This document shows positions 48,314 to 60,059 of a stretch of DNA of 64,000 nt, one piece after another; positions within the stretch are counted from its first letter, which is position 1, and each line of letters begins with the position of its first letter. The translations under genes and the position numbers were made by a program. Source of the DNA: Odobenus rosmarus divergens. Lineage: Eukaryota; Chordata; Mammalia; Carnivora; Odobenidae. The stretch is from contig NW_004450582.1 of NCBI RefSeq assembly GCF_000321225.1, positions 300,765-364,764 on the forward strand, given 5' to 3'. The notes beneath the pieces were generated by a model. It made no database searches, was not told where the DNA came from, and saw nothing but the letters and a program-made list of their open reading frames with translations.

Positions 48314-48516
48314 GGGGCACCTGGGTGGCTCAGTTGGTTAAGCAGCTGCCTTCAGCTCAGGTCATGATCCCAGGGTCCTGGGATCGAGCCCCACGAAGGG
48401 CTCCCTGCTCAGTCAGGAGCCTGCTTCTCCCTCTCCCTCTGCCTGCCGCTCTGCCTACTTGTGCTTTCTCTCTCTGTCTCTCTGTCAAATAAATAAATAA
48501 AATCTTAAAAAAAAAA
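48314..48516 (+). mobile_element. CAN-SINE (SINEC), young
   Basis: Complete copy. A perfect 13-bp duplication, AGAAATGTTGATA, lies at 48301-48313 and 48517-48529. The 70-codon ORF across it is SINE text. Confidence 0.97.
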
Positions 48517-48529
48517 AGAAATGTTGATA

Positions 48530-49295
48530 AATTTTATTTTTTAGAATAAATATTTTAGGTTACTTTTTAGAATAAATCCATTAAGCCCAGTTAAATCTAT
48601 GATTAACTTGTTACATACAGTAGTTACATACTATTCTTATTTCCATTGTCACTTTTCTTCTACTGAAGATTTTTAATTGGGCTCGGTTATTTGCCATGTA
48701 AATTTTACAAGAAAAATTTGATTAATAAATCAACTTTTGTCAAATCAAAACTTTTTAATGGTTATACGTTCTGATGTTTTGGTTTGGGCCATTATTCTAC
48801 CAAGATAAATTTCCCTGGATAATATTATACAAAAATATTTTAATAAGATGCTATTGTTCATCTAATTTTAGTTAACAAATTTTATCATGTGCAGCTACAT
48901 CCTTTCTTGGTTTTATTTTTTATTGATTATGTGTAGCAAGTTCACTTATTAGGAACCACCAAACCAAAATGCCACTGGAGTTTAAATGGTAGCATCAGAA
49001 TAGCTTGCTTTGAGTTGGGTGCTATCTGCATTTGGGTAATACTCATTGCAAAGTCTGGAGCAATACTCATTTTAGAGAGAAAAAAAACAATAAACCAGGG
49101 AAAGTTTTAGAGATCACTAAATTTTAAGCCTCATATATGAGAATCTCTGGGAATGAATATTTCAACAGATTATATTTTCTACATCATCACACTTTCTTTA
49201 TGTTAAGAAATAATGAGCGAAACTTACCCTTTCCAACAAACCACCGTGAAGCAGAAGTCCTGAATTGAATGAGATACACGAATCATTTCATTGGT
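48530..49295. other. No recognised gene or repeat
   Basis: AT-rich unique sequence. Confidence 0.5.
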
Positions 49296-49308
49296 ATAAA
49301 GAATTTCA

Positions 49309-49478
49309 GGGGACTCCTGCCTTTGGCTCAGGTCATGATTCCAGGGTCCTGGGATCAAGTCCCACATCAGGCTTCCTGCTCAGAGGGGAGTCTGCTTCTC
49401 TCTCTTCCTGCCACTCCCCTTGCTTGTGCTCTCTCCCTCTCTCTCTGGCAAATAAATAAAATAAAATCTTAAAAAAAA
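49309..49478 (+). mobile_element. CAN-SINE (SINEC), 5'-truncated
   Basis: Starts within the SINE at GGGACTCCTGCCTTTGGCTC, lacking the first ~30 bases and so the polymerase III A box. The flank AAAGAATTTCAG (ending at 49309) is echoed as AAATAATTTCAG ending at 49488. Two ORFs over it are SINE text. Confidence 0.94.
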
Positions 49479-49488
49479 ATAATTTCAG

Positions 49489-49835
49489 ATGAATAATTTA
49501 CCATTGAAACATTGATGGAACCAGATAGAATTTCAAAAGATGCCCCCTTAGATTGCTGAGCAAAATAATCTCTCAATAACTATATTCAAATTTTATTAGA
49601 CCACCATTCAAAACATGTAAGGCCTCAGACTAGTTTCTTCACCTCTTCCAACGTAGTAATTCCATACCTTTTCAAAAAACATCTCTCCTTGTTTAGTGAC
49701 ATGAATGGCTTATTGATATTTAATATATGGAGAGAAAAAGGTAATTAAGATAATTAGTGCAAGAGACACAACGAGAAAATAAATGAAAAAAACCTTTGCT
49801 CAGAAAGACAATGATTTGAAAGATGAGAACAAATG
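49489..49835. other. No recognised gene or repeat
   Basis: Unique sequence. Confidence 0.5.
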
Positions 49836-50062
49836 TTTTAGAATCAGACCGATGTGTATTTCGGTACTTCCTCTACTACGTATTAGTGGGATCCCTGTGC
49901 AAGTTATTCACTCTCTCAGGGCCTCCGTATCCCCATTTATTAAATGAAGATAATCATCGCTCCTACTTCACAGGTTCTTGTGAGGATTAAGTAAGATAAT
50001 GTGTACAGAGCACTTAGGCCAGTGCAAGCAGTACAACAGATAGTTAACAAATGCTACTTAAC
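49836..50062 (+). mobile_element. MIR SINE
   Basis: AATCAGACCGATGTGTATTT, GCAAGTTATTCACTCTCTCA, GGGCCTCCGTATCCCCATTT, CTTGTGAGGATTAAGTAAGA and AGTTAACAAATGCTACTTAA are in MIR order. Confidence 0.87.
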
Positions 50063-50149
50063 TGAAAATTATAATAGTATAAGTTTAAATATTTTAAAAT
50101 GGTTAAAGCACTACTGAGGTAATAGTTTTGCATGAATTGTGTTTGATAT

Positions 50150-50349
50150 ATATATTTTTTAAAGATTTTATATATTTGACAGAGAGAGACACAGCGAGAG
50201 CAGGAACACAAGCAGGGGGAGTGGGAGAGGGAGAAGCAGGCTTCCCGCCGAGCAGGGAGCTGGATGCGGGACTCGATCCCAGGACTCTGGGATCATGACC
50301 TGAGCCAAAGGCAGACACTTAACCAACTGAGCCACCCAGGCGCCCTGTA
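50150..50349 (-). mobile_element. CAN-SINE (SINEC), young
   Basis: Reads on the minus strand from GGGCGCCTGGGTGGCTCAG near 50345. The duplication TGTGTTTGATAT occurs at 50138-50149 and 50350-50361. Confidence 0.96.
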
Positions 50350-50361
50350 TGTGTTTGATAT

Positions 50362-52289
50362 TATCATAGACATTGCTCTTTACCTATTACTATAAACATG
50401 GCCTATAAAATTTAGCCAATGTTGCTATAGAATACCACTGCCCTACATGTTATAAATATATCTTTATGTTTGCAGAGAGAAACCACAGAGATTTTTATGC
50501 ACACCTATTCTGGTAGAATTCATATTTTAACTATAGCGACTGATACTGAATATTTCCCATATTGTGTTTTAAATTCAATGATTTTTGAATTATCATTCTA
50601 AACTCTATAGAAGATCTTACAAAGTATATATTTTTGATATCATTTTTGTAAAATACAGCATGTTTTAGTTGTACAAGTCTTTAGAAGAATTTTTGCCATC
50701 TTTAAGTAAAATAAATTGTCAAACCCTGTTGCCTAGAGTCAATTTTCAGTTCCACAGTATAGTATAGACTATTTCTTAGCCTTTGTATAAATGGAGAATT
50801 AGTTTAACATCAAGAAAAACAAATTTAGATGACAGCTTGTTAAAGAAAAACAATGAAGACTATAGGAATCAACCTAATCTTTAAGTTTCTATATTAATTT
50901 ATTGTACTCTTGAAGAGTTGTAAACAAATATTAGAATTAGAGCTAAATATAAGAAGCTCTGGGTGTTTAATTATTCCTTGAAGAGTAATTAGGTTGCCAC
51001 AAAAACTCAATCTCACTGGATTAGCAGTGAAATAATATCAGTGCCTAATAAATATATGTTGTAAATAAATCAAGATATAAAGAACAGATGCACCAAAGGA
51101 AAGGAAAAATAAACTACTGAAATAGACAATTGTATTTGAAATAATCATTTCTAATTACAAAAAACCTCACTGATATATTCTACCCTTGGAGAAACCAATC
51201 TGAATTAACAACAACAAATAAAAACAAATTAAAGACTCTAATAAGAAATGCAGATATAATACTTTCAAATTCAAACTGAAAATTTAGCTGCTAATAAAAG
51301 CACTTCTAAGTAACAGACTTTCATTGCATGCTTTAATAAATAGGTGGGAATCATCTGAAATTAGGTAAACCCATTTGTATCACACAATGTGTTAAAATCT
51401 TTGAGAACAGCTTGGTTAAAAGCCTCAAGCAATCTTGTTTACACTATTAGTAAATCCTTGCTCCATAGATCATACAAAAGTAAATTTCAGCCTAGCCTAG
51501 TTCAAATTATCATAAATTCTGAATTATATTCAGCATTTTAAAGCTGGAAGGGACCTCAGAGATCTTCCAGTGAAGTCTATAATAATGAGGTTTTCCTGGC
51601 TGTTACATCTAAAACACATACGATATGTGTAAACAAATTCTAAACATTGTTGACTATTTTCAAAAATGTTACAATGTATTGTTACTTCAATCTGGTATAT
51701 CTTTTCAAACTTATGGATAATTTCACATGATGTTCAGAAATGTTTTGTCAGGATGGTTTAAAATCATAAGCAGTGTGTTGCATTGCTTTTGTTGTTTGCT
51801 TTATCTTTTTGTTTTCTTGTCCCACTCCAGTCGAGAAAGTTCAGGAGTAATCATCTTCATGCCAACAGTTTGAATAGACAAAATATACAAATAAGATAGC
51901 TAACAATTTCAAGAAGTTGAAAGAAGTCAAAACAGAACTATTACACAGATCTGAAATCACTAGTGGTGGGAGCCACCATGTGGCTTTCTACACACATGAG
52001 AGAAACCTTAGAATTTCACTCCTGTACTCTGTTCTGCTTAGGTGGATTTTACACTGGGAGGAAATCAGAGACAAACCTTGCATGCAATACCGCTGAACTC
52101 TATCCTGCAATTTCCCAGAAACTGGTTCTCTGCTTGCCAGACCCCCTAACTGTATATTCTCATTCTTAGAGACTTTTCTGGAACCTTATGGGAAAATTAT
52201 CAAAATATGTCATCACTTCTAGGAGAAAAAAAGTGAGGCTTTTGTGATTTGGGCACCATCTGCCCAGCCACCCTGCTCCCTGATGTAAC
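50362..52289. other. No recognised gene; one possible ancient SINE scrap
   Basis: AT-rich, repeat-poor. The words AAAGCTGGAAGGGACCTCAG and AGATCTTCCAGTGAAGTC at about 51541-51580 resemble an ancient interspersed repeat also hinted at 53604-53755. The 68-codon ORF at 51963-52169 is not recognised. Confidence 0.4.
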
Positions 52290-52440
52290 CAACTTTATTT
52301 ATCCATTCAATAAGCAGTTATCGAGCAGCAGCCAGGTGCCCGGCATATGCTATGTTGCCAAGAGGAATACAAAAGAAATGTTAAACACAGTTTCTGACCT
52401 CAGAGAGTTTCATGTCTGATTGTGGAGAAAAACACAGTTT
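52290..52440 (-). mobile_element. LINE-2 3' end fragment
   Basis: TCCATTCAATAAGCAGTTATC, GAGCAGCAGCCAGGTGCCCG and TTCTGACCTCAGAGAGTTTC match the antisense L2 3' end. Confidence 0.72.
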
Positions 52441-53603
52441 TGTGAAGCAGCTAAATTACAGTGCATAACAGTGTGCAACAGCACAAATAAGGGACGTTTC
52501 TATCATCCTAGAGAGTTCTGTAAGACAGCTCTGTGTCATACTCAGTTACAGCAAGATCAACCCAAGAGAAGTGCAGGACTCAGGGTGAAAAGGGAGCTCA
52601 GCTCAAATCACAAGAAGCTTACATTAAGGGTCAGTAACGCAAAGCAGAAATAATTCCTTCATGGAAATCCCATGACGGGTCCAAAGTTCATTTCAGCACT
52701 TCTTGAAGCCCACATATCATAGAGAACTTTTCTTCATCAAGAGGATGAACCAATTAGTGTGAGAGACATAGGATATAAGAAGGTAGGAAAGTGAAATCAA
52801 CTAGCTTATGAGCTAACTTATTTGGAGATGCCTCATACACAATGTGAAGTGGTATAAAAATTTAGCAATGCCCAAGGGCAAGAAAATAAGAACTAGAGAA
52901 AGGAAGCAGTTTATGGGTTTGACAGAAATTCTATCTTGCAAACAACTGTTGATCAGCAGACACAATATCTTGTGTCTTAGATCACTGTAAGCTCAGGGTG
53001 ATTTATCTGCAAGAAGAGTAAAAAGAAATCTAAACTAAGTGACTGGAAGGGAAAAGGTACTAATGGGAGCAGGAGGGGGATGTTGAAGGGGTTCTGCAGA
53101 TGAAGTTACTCACGCAGCCCCATAATGCTGGAAAAGTAGAAAGCTGGGGAAGAAAAATTTAGAAGTAAGAAACATTTCTTATACTCTATCTCCAATGACC
53201 AGGGATTACCAAGAACCCCTTAACTTCTACCACTTTAAGACAATGTAACCTCTCTTTTTTTAAAATCAAAATATTTGCAGATTTACACGAAGTATCACCT
53301 AATTCTCCTATAGGAACCTTGTTTATGATTGAGTTCTAGTCATGATGCTATCCTGGAATATCCAAGAGCACATAGATCCTGGAAACACCCCCTGACCATG
53401 TTTTCTGTAGTGACTGAGGTTTTAATAGGCAACTACAAGGCCCAATTGGTTGAATTAGAATCTTAATAACCACAAATCAATGTTTACATATTCATCACAA
53501 TCCCTGCCACAGCTGACTGATTGATGAGGGAATTTGGGTTACATTTTGTTTTTTGCATGTTTCTAACGCTACTTAAAGAATTTTTAAGGATATAACAAAT
53601 TTT
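52441..53603. other. No recognised gene or repeat
   Basis: Unique sequence. The 77-codon ORF at 52420-52653 has no known domain. Confidence 0.45.
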
Positions 53604-53755
53604 AGAGCTCGAAGAGTGTGAAGCTGCAATTTAGTTCAAGATATTAATTTTAATATATAAAGAGCCGAAGCCTAGAAAGTTTAAGTGACTTCCCAAAAGG
53701 CAGCTCGATGGCAGCTGTGTATATCCTACTTCCTTGCCCAAAAGTTCTATTTTAT
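53604..53755. mobile_element. Possible ancient SINE-like repeat
   Basis: TTTAGAGCTCGAAGAGTGTGA, AAGCCTAGAAAGTTTAAGTGA and CTTCCCAAAAGGCAGCTCGAT resemble an old mammalian interspersed repeat of the form 'tagagctggaaggg ... aagtgacttgcccaag'. Heavily decayed. Confidence 0.4.
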
Positions 53756-54049
53756 TTTACTGTGATATTAGCAATGATATTAATTTTAGTAGTCAATACG
53801 TTAGAAACAGTTCAACTCTCAGGTGTAATCTTGGCTATTCAAATAATGTGTGATCCCAATTACAGTCATTAATTTTTTTAGCCACAAAATGTATATGTGC
53901 CCCAAAATACTTCCAACCTTTTTGATAAATACATAATCATTTTTTTATTCCTGTCTTTACCTAAAGAAGCAGTACTTAAAGACGGATGATCAGATGCAAA
54001 TGATTGGCCAACACAGACAGAAAAAAATCTAAATTCTTCCCCTTGTGGC

Positions 54050-54320
54050 AGGCTATTTTACTGGTGGCCTTTAAAGCATGTGCTCATAACATGCACATGC
54101 TTGAATAGTCCTTTACCACTCTAGGCTTGGCCATGTGATTTGGTTCAGCCAATAAGCCAGTGACAAGTGTGACACAATCAGAAGTGTGATAAAACCCAAG
54201 CTAGAGGGGAGACTGTTGGAGGAAAGAACCTGGAAGATGAGGAGCCATCTTGGATGTGCCAGCCCTAGCAAACTCCTAATTAAATAGAGCTACATGAGTT
54301 ACCTCATAGATCTTAAGCAT
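54050..54320 (+). mobile_element. Possible old LTR fragment
   Basis: GGCTTGGCCATGTGATTTGG, TTCAGCCAATAAGCCAGTGA and GATGAGGAGCCATCTTGGAT recall an old LTR-type repeat. I cannot name it. No internal viral genes are present. Confidence 0.35.
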
Positions 54321-54342
54321 TTTATCACAAAAAGAAAAAAAA

Positions 54343-54517
54343 AAGAGTTCACTATGTTAACTACCTGAAGTGATAGGCATGTTAATTATCTTGATCTTGG
54401 TAACCATTCTACAATATAGATGTTCATCAAATCATCACACTGTACACTTTAAATATACACAGTTATGCTTGTCAATTTTTCCTCAATAAAATTTAAAAAA
54501 AAAGAAAGAAAAGAAAA
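54343..54517 (+). mobile_element. LINE-1 3' end with A-rich tail
   Basis: GAAGTGATAGGCATGTTAAT, ATCTTGATCTTGGTAACCAT, CATCACACTGTACACTTTAA and TCAATTTTTCCTCAATAAAA follow an L1 3' UTR end. The A-rich tail (54493-54517) abuts the first arm of the inverted repeat. Confidence 0.83.
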
Positions 54518-54864
54518 CCACCCAGCTGAGCACAGTCAAGCCAAAGTTGCTTCCAATTTCCACCCTGACTCACAGTGTGATCCAATGTTATCACGATAAA
54601 ATCTTAAAAGTATAAAAATGTGTTTGTTTTACTTAAACTACAATTCTGAAGATAATGAAGAGCGCCAACTCCCTATTTTTTAATGGCTATGTTCCTTAGT
54701 TTCACTAAAAGGACAACTCTAATATTTCTTATTGGTGGAGAAATAAAGATAGAATGTTTCTTCTTTGAACGAACTAGTACTTTCAGACTTTATTGGATTT
54801 TTTAACCTTTATGGAATTTTAAAACATTATAGGAACTCAAAAGGGACTTAGAGCTTTTAATAAA
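54518..54864 (+). repeat. Long inverted repeat, left arm, with tRNA-like head remnant
   Basis: The arm 54537-54864 pairs with the reverse complement of 55553-55756 joined to 56532-56658. By eye there are about 31 differences, including small gaps, in about 330 positions, roughly 90% identity. The outer end CCACCCAGCTGAGCACAG (54518-54535) looks like a shrunken form of the tRNA-like head that is fuller on the right arm. The body is not a repeat family I can name. Confidence 0.9.
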
Positions 54865-55552
54865 CAACATTTTTAAAAGTTAACATTAGCCTCTATATTC
54901 TAGTGAAGAGAAGTAAATAGAATGATCTTGAGGGGCAAAAGTCTCAATACATGTACTTTTTGCCTCAGAATACACTTTATTCCATCTGGCTAATCACCAA
55001 TTTCTTCATTAGTAGTAGTTTGTATGGTTCTTCATTAGTCATTTGAATTGCTCATGTACAGTTCTGTTCATCATTTTTTTCTTTATACAACTTCGTTGTA
55101 TTAGTTGTCCTTTATTTATATGTAATCCCAAACTAAGAACAGGAAAATAAAAGGTGATATTTCTTTATAATTTTGCTCTTATTAAAGCCTTAAAAATATA
55201 TGACCTGTGTTATATTATGTTGTTTTTCAGAATTTAATGCAACTTCTAAAGTCAGTTAGACAATGAAACTATTTAATAGGCAATTCTCCAAAAAGGCTTA
55301 TGTGGTCAAGCAAATTGGAGAAACGTTCTGTATTCTATAGATTAAAGATTAATATATTAAAGGCTCTGAGGAAGAAACCATATTAATTTTGTTCAAATTT
55401 ACATGGCTACAGAATTGTTTTTTGCGCACTAGCTCATAATTGTTCAAGAAACAGTGTGCTTTCAGGAATCTTAAAATGGTAAAAGTCAAGTGGACCTCTT
55501 TGTTTTATTCTACCCAGAATTATCTTTATCAGCTGTACTTTGGGGGTAAATA
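54865..55552. other. Spacer between the inverted-repeat arms
   Basis: 688 bases of AT-rich sequence with no recognised element. Self-complementarity stops sharply at both inner edges (TTTTAATAAA / TTTATTAAAA). Confidence 0.7.
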
Positions 55553-55756
55553 TTTATTAAAAGCTCTATCTAAGTCCCTTTTGAGTTCCTATAATTTTTT
55601 AAATTCCATAAAGTTTAAAAAGTCCAATAAAGTCTGAAAGTACTAGCTGGTTCAAAGAAGAAACATTCTACCTTTATTTATCCTCCAATAGGAAATATCA
55701 GAGTTGTCCTTCTAGTGAAACTAAGGAACAGAGCCATTAAAAAATATAGAGTAGGC
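55553..55756 (-). repeat. Long inverted repeat, right arm, inner part
   Basis: Reverse complement matches 54664-54864. It is cut at GAGTAGGC by the L1 that follows; the last 18 bases (55739-55756) are the L1 target site. Confidence 0.9.
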
Positions 55757-56513
55757 TAGTGGGCATTTACCACAAAGATACAAATGTAGGGATTCGAAGG
55801 GGTACGTGTACCCCAATGTTTATAGCAGCAATGTCCACAATAGCCAAACTGTGGAAAGAGCCAACATGTCCATCGACAGATGAATGGATAAAGAAGATGT
55901 GGTATATATACACAATGGAATATTATGCAGCCATCAAAAGGAAGGAGATCTTGCCATTTGCAACGACATGGATGGAACTGGAGGGTGTCATGCTGAGTGA
56001 AATAAGTCAATCAGAGAAAGACATGTATCGTATGACCTCACTGATATGAGGAATTCTTAATCTCAGGAAACAAACTGAGGGTTGCTGGCGTGGTAGGGGG
56101 GTGGGAGGGATGGGGTGGCTGGGTGATAGACATTGGGGAGGGTATGTGCTATGGTGAGCACTGTGAATTGTGCAAGACTGTTGAATCACAGATCTGTACC
56201 TCTGAAACAAATAATGCAATATATGTTAAGGACAAAAAAAGAAGACGAAGATAGCAGGAGGGGAAGAATGAAGGGGAGTAAATCGGAGGGGGAGACGAAA
56301 CATGAGAGACGATGAACTCTGAAAAACAAACTGAGGGTTCTAGAGGGGAGGGGGTGGGGGGATGGGTTAGCCCAGTAATGGGTATAAGGGAGGGCATGTT
56401 CTGTGTGGAGCACTGGGTGTTATGCACAAACAATGAATCATGGAACACTACATCAAAAACTAATGATGTAATGTATGGTGATTAACACAACAATAAAAAA
56501 ATTTTAAAAAAGA
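55757..56513 (+). mobile_element. LINE-1, 5'-truncated, ORF2 end plus 3' UTR, young
   Basis: The ORF2 C-terminal frame is open at 55759-56049 and shows typical L1 text (TPMFIAAMSTIAKLWKEPTC, then MEYYAAIKRKEILPFATTWM). It is followed by the carnivore L1 3' UTR and an A-rich tail. A perfect 18-bp duplication, AAAAAATATAGAGTAGGC, lies at 55739-55756 and 56514-56531. Overlapping minus ORFs at 55756-56448 are shadows. The element is too short to move by itself. Confidence 0.97.
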
Positions 56514-56531
56514 AAAAAATATAGAGTAGGC

Positions 56532-56658
56532 ATTCTGGATTATTTTCAGAATGTAGTTTAAGGAAAACAAATACATTTTTATACTTTTAAGATTTTATCA
56601 TGATAACATTTGATCACACTGTGAGTCAGGGTGGAAACTGGGAAGTGACTTTGGCTTG
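56532..56658 (-). repeat. Long inverted repeat, right arm, outer part
   Basis: Reverse complement continues the match to 54537-54660 (for example CCACCCTGACTCACAGTGTG is shared exactly). It was separated from 55553-55756 only by the L1 insertion. Confidence 0.9.
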
Positions 56659-56704
56659 AAATCAAGAGTCTCATGCTCTACTGACTGAGCCAGCCGGGTG
56701 CCCC
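56657..56704 (-). mobile_element. tRNA-Lys-like SINE head without a normal body
   Basis: On the minus strand it reads GGGGCACCCGGCTGGCTCAG, then TCAGTAGAGCATGAGACTCT and TGATTTC. This is closer to a real tRNA-Lys than the young SINEs are. It then joins directly to the inverted-repeat body instead of a usual SINE middle and tail. Confidence 0.8.
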
Positions 56705-58154
56705 CTTTATAATGGTATATAATATATGGACTGTGGAATAGATAATATTTTATTATGTTAAATTTTCTGATTTTGAGACTCAGAACACACACTAAAGTAT
56801 TTAAGGATGAAATGGCATTATTTCTTCAATGTATTTTCAAATATTTGAAGGAAAATATGCATATATGTATAAATATAGAGAAAAATAGAAGAGAATGATA
56901 AAGTAAATGGGGCAACATAAAGAATTGGCAAATTTAGGTATATGTTATATAAGAGTTCCTTATACTATTCTAGTAAATTCTCATAATTTTGAAACTATAT
57001 CAAAATGGATTTTTTAAAAAGTTTCACTGTAGCTAAAACTAAGTGTTCTCAAATTTCTCACCAAAAATTTAATGCTGGGCTATAATCTGATTCAGAGTAA
57101 TCAAGACAATATATGTAAAAAAAATGGTTTGGAATCTATTATGCCAACTGAAAATTTAAAAGGTAATTTTTTGGATATAAATATCTTTATGGAGGATAAT
57201 TATACACTTGAGAGTTGAACAATATAGGTTAAACCAATTATAAATATTCAGTGACATAAAGATTATTTCTTTTTTGATGAAATAAAACCAAGAAAACATA
57301 TAAAGTACCATTTTCTGAAAATCCATGAGGAGGTGATAAATTAGACATGTAATGAAGTAAGTATGTGATCTGAAGTCAGAAGACACAAATTCAAATTTAT
57401 TTCCCACAAGTGTGGGGCTTTGAGAGAGTCAACTAACCTTCCTGAGCACCAGTTTCCTAATCTGTAAAAAATTCTACTCATAATACAAGCCTCATTAATG
57501 AGGAAAAAAGTTAGTAAAAGAAAAGAAAATTGACAGCACATTGCCTTATGTGGAGCAAACAGAAACTCTGTCAAGCATAATATCTCAGCCATGTAAATAT
57601 AATGTTCTAGCCATCTCACACATGCCGGTTAGTTCCCAGGTTATTGGACCTAACAAGAAATTCCTTCTAAACTGTGAGGCGAAAAGTGAGGCATGAGAAA
57701 TATGTTTCCTGGTGACGGGGAAGGTGTGAGAGTTGAAGAGAAACAAATGAAAGAAGCTCTGGTTTATAGGATCATCCTACCAAAGAATTATCAATAGGGA
57801 CTCCAGATATTCTGACCTACACATCTTTTTGTGCCATGACCTCCCATCTTTGGAATTTTTTTAATTTCTTTCCTTGAGATTAATTTGGAGCAATATTTCA
57901 GATCATATATTTTGTAAAATTATGTAAATGTTCTTTTTCTGACTACTTATGCATCTGGAAGTGTACTTTAATGGCTTTTACACAAGAAATACAAATTGTT
58001 TAGATATGAAATCCTTAGATCACCATGTTACCCTTTCAAAGTTCTTAGATAATTTTCATTGTTTTATAATATCTGCAGGGGCAATATCTAAAGCTATCTA
58101 GATACATTTTTCCTTTGTGAATAATCCTTTCTTTTCCCTTTCCACTTATTTGGA
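56705..58154. other. No recognised gene or repeat
   Basis: AT-rich unique sequence. Minus ORFs at 57156-57407 and 57341-57619 show no recognisable domain. Confidence 0.45.
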
Positions 58155-58167
58155 TACTTGACAGTTT

Positions 58168-60044
58168 GTTTTTATTTTATTTTAGTAATTTTTTAAATTT
58201 TAATTCCAGTGTAGTTAACATACAGTGCTATATTAGTTTCAGGTGTACAATATAGTGACAGACAGTTCTATACATTGTTCAGGGCTCATCATGATAAATG
58301 TATTCTTTAATCTCCATCACCTATTTTACCCATTCCTCCCCCACACATATACTCAACTCCCTTCTGGTAAACATTAATTTGTTCTCTATAGTTGGGAGTC
58401 TGTTTCTTGGTTTGTCTCTCTCTCTCTTTTTTTCCTCTGTTTATTTGTTTTGTTTCTTAAATTCCACATATGAGTGAAATCATAGGTATTTGTCTTTCTC
58501 TGACTTATTTTGCTTCGCAGTTTTGCTTAGCTCTAGCTCCATCCATGTCTGTGCAAATGGCAAGATTTCATTCTTTTTTATGGCTGAATAACATTTTATT
58601 TCATTATGTATACAACACATCTTCTTTATCCATTTATCTATCAGTGGACACTTGGGCTACTTCCATAATTTGGCTATTGTAAATAATGCTCCCATAAACA
58701 TAGGGGTACATATATTCTTGTGAATTAGTGTTTTTGTATTCTTTGGGTAAATACCCAGTAGTGCAATTACTGATCAGAGGGTGGCTCTATTTTTAACTTT
58801 TTAAGGAACCTCCATTCTGTTTTCCACAGTGGCTGCTCCAGTTTGCATTCCCACCAACAGTGTGCAAGGATTCCTTTTTCTCCACATCCTCTCCAACATG
58901 TGTTTCTTGTGTTTTTGTTTTTAGCCATTCTGACAGGTGTGAGGTGATATCTCACTGTAGTTTTGATTTACATTTCCCTGATGATCAGTGATGTTGAGCA
59001 TCGTTTCATGTGTCTGTTGACCACCTGTATGTCTTCCTTAGAGAAATGTCTGTCCATGTCTTCTGCCCATTTTTAATTGGATTATTTGTTTTTTGGGTGT
59101 TGAGTTTATATAATTCTTTATGTGTTTTGGATACTACCCTTTATCTGATATTTCATCTTCTCCCATTCAGTAGGTTATCGCTTAAATTTGTTGTTTCCTT
59201 TGCTGTGCAGAAGCTTTTTGTTTTGATGTAGCCCCAGTAGTTTATTTTTGCTTTTGTTTCCTTTGCCTCAGGAGACATCTAGATAAATGGTGCCATGGCC
59301 GATGTCAAAGAAATTACTGCCTGTGCTCTCTTCTAGGATTTTTATGTTGTCTCACATTTAGGTCTTTTTTTTTCTTATATGGTATGCTTCACAAATTTGC
59401 ATGCCATCCTTGTGCAGGGGCCATGATAATCTTCTCTGTATCATTCCAATTGTAGTATATGTGCCACCAAAGAGAGCCACATTTAGGTCTTTAATCCATT
59501 TTGAGTTTATTTTTGGGTATGGTATAAGAAAGTGGTCTAGTTTCATTCTTTTTCATGTAGCCATCCAGTTTTTCCAACATCATTTGTTAAAGAGACTTTT
59601 TCCCATTGCATATTCTTGACTCTTTTGTTGGAGATTAATTGACCATATAAGCATGGGTTTGTTTCTGGGCTTTCTATCCTATTCCATTGATCTATGTGTC
59701 TGTTTTTGTGCCAGTACCATACTGTTTTGATTACTACAGCTTTGTACTATAACTTGAATCTGGAATTGTGATCCCTCCAGCTTTGTTTTTCTTTTTTGAG
59801 ATTGTTTTCGCTATTCGGTGTCTTTTTTGGTTCCATACAAATTTTATGATTATTTGTTGGAGTTCTGTGAAAAATGCTGTTGTTTATTTGGATAAGGATT
59901 GCATTAAATGTGTAGATTGCTTTGGGTCATTTGGACATTTTAACAATATTTGTTCTTCCAATCCATGAGCATGGAATATCTTTCCATTTGTTTCTGTTGT
60001 CTTCAATTTCTTTCATCAGTGTTTTATAGTTTTCAGAGTACAGG
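58168..60044 (-). mobile_element. LINE-1, 5'-truncated, ORF2 second half plus 3' UTR
   Basis: Antisense carnivore L1, running from the 3' UTR (about 58168-58480) back into ORF2. On the minus strand, 58767-58955 still encodes the C-terminal cysteine region ([19 protein letters not shown]-x3-C-x7-H-x4-C). The 13-bp duplication TACTTGACAGTTT at 58155-58167 and 60045-60057 marks both ends. A U6 retrocopy interrupts it at 59366-59477. Frameshifts elsewhere make it inactive. Confidence 0.95.
59366..59477 (-). pseudogene. RNU6 (pseudogene): U6 snRNA retropseudogene inside L1
   Basis: On the minus strand it follows U6 spliceosomal RNA over its full length: GGCACATATACTACAATTGG, AATGATACAGAGAAGATTAT, CATGGCCCCTGCACAAGGAT, then GCAAATTTGTGAAGC and a short A-tail (T-run at 59366-59373 on plus). 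Changes from U6 occur in conserved positions (ATTATCATGG for ATTAGCATGG). The perfect duplication CACATTTAGGTCT (59353-59365 and 59478-59490) shows L1-mediated insertion. There is no upstream polymerase III promoter, so it is expected to be silent. Confidence 0.96.
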
Positions 60045-60059
60045 TACTTGACAGTTTTT

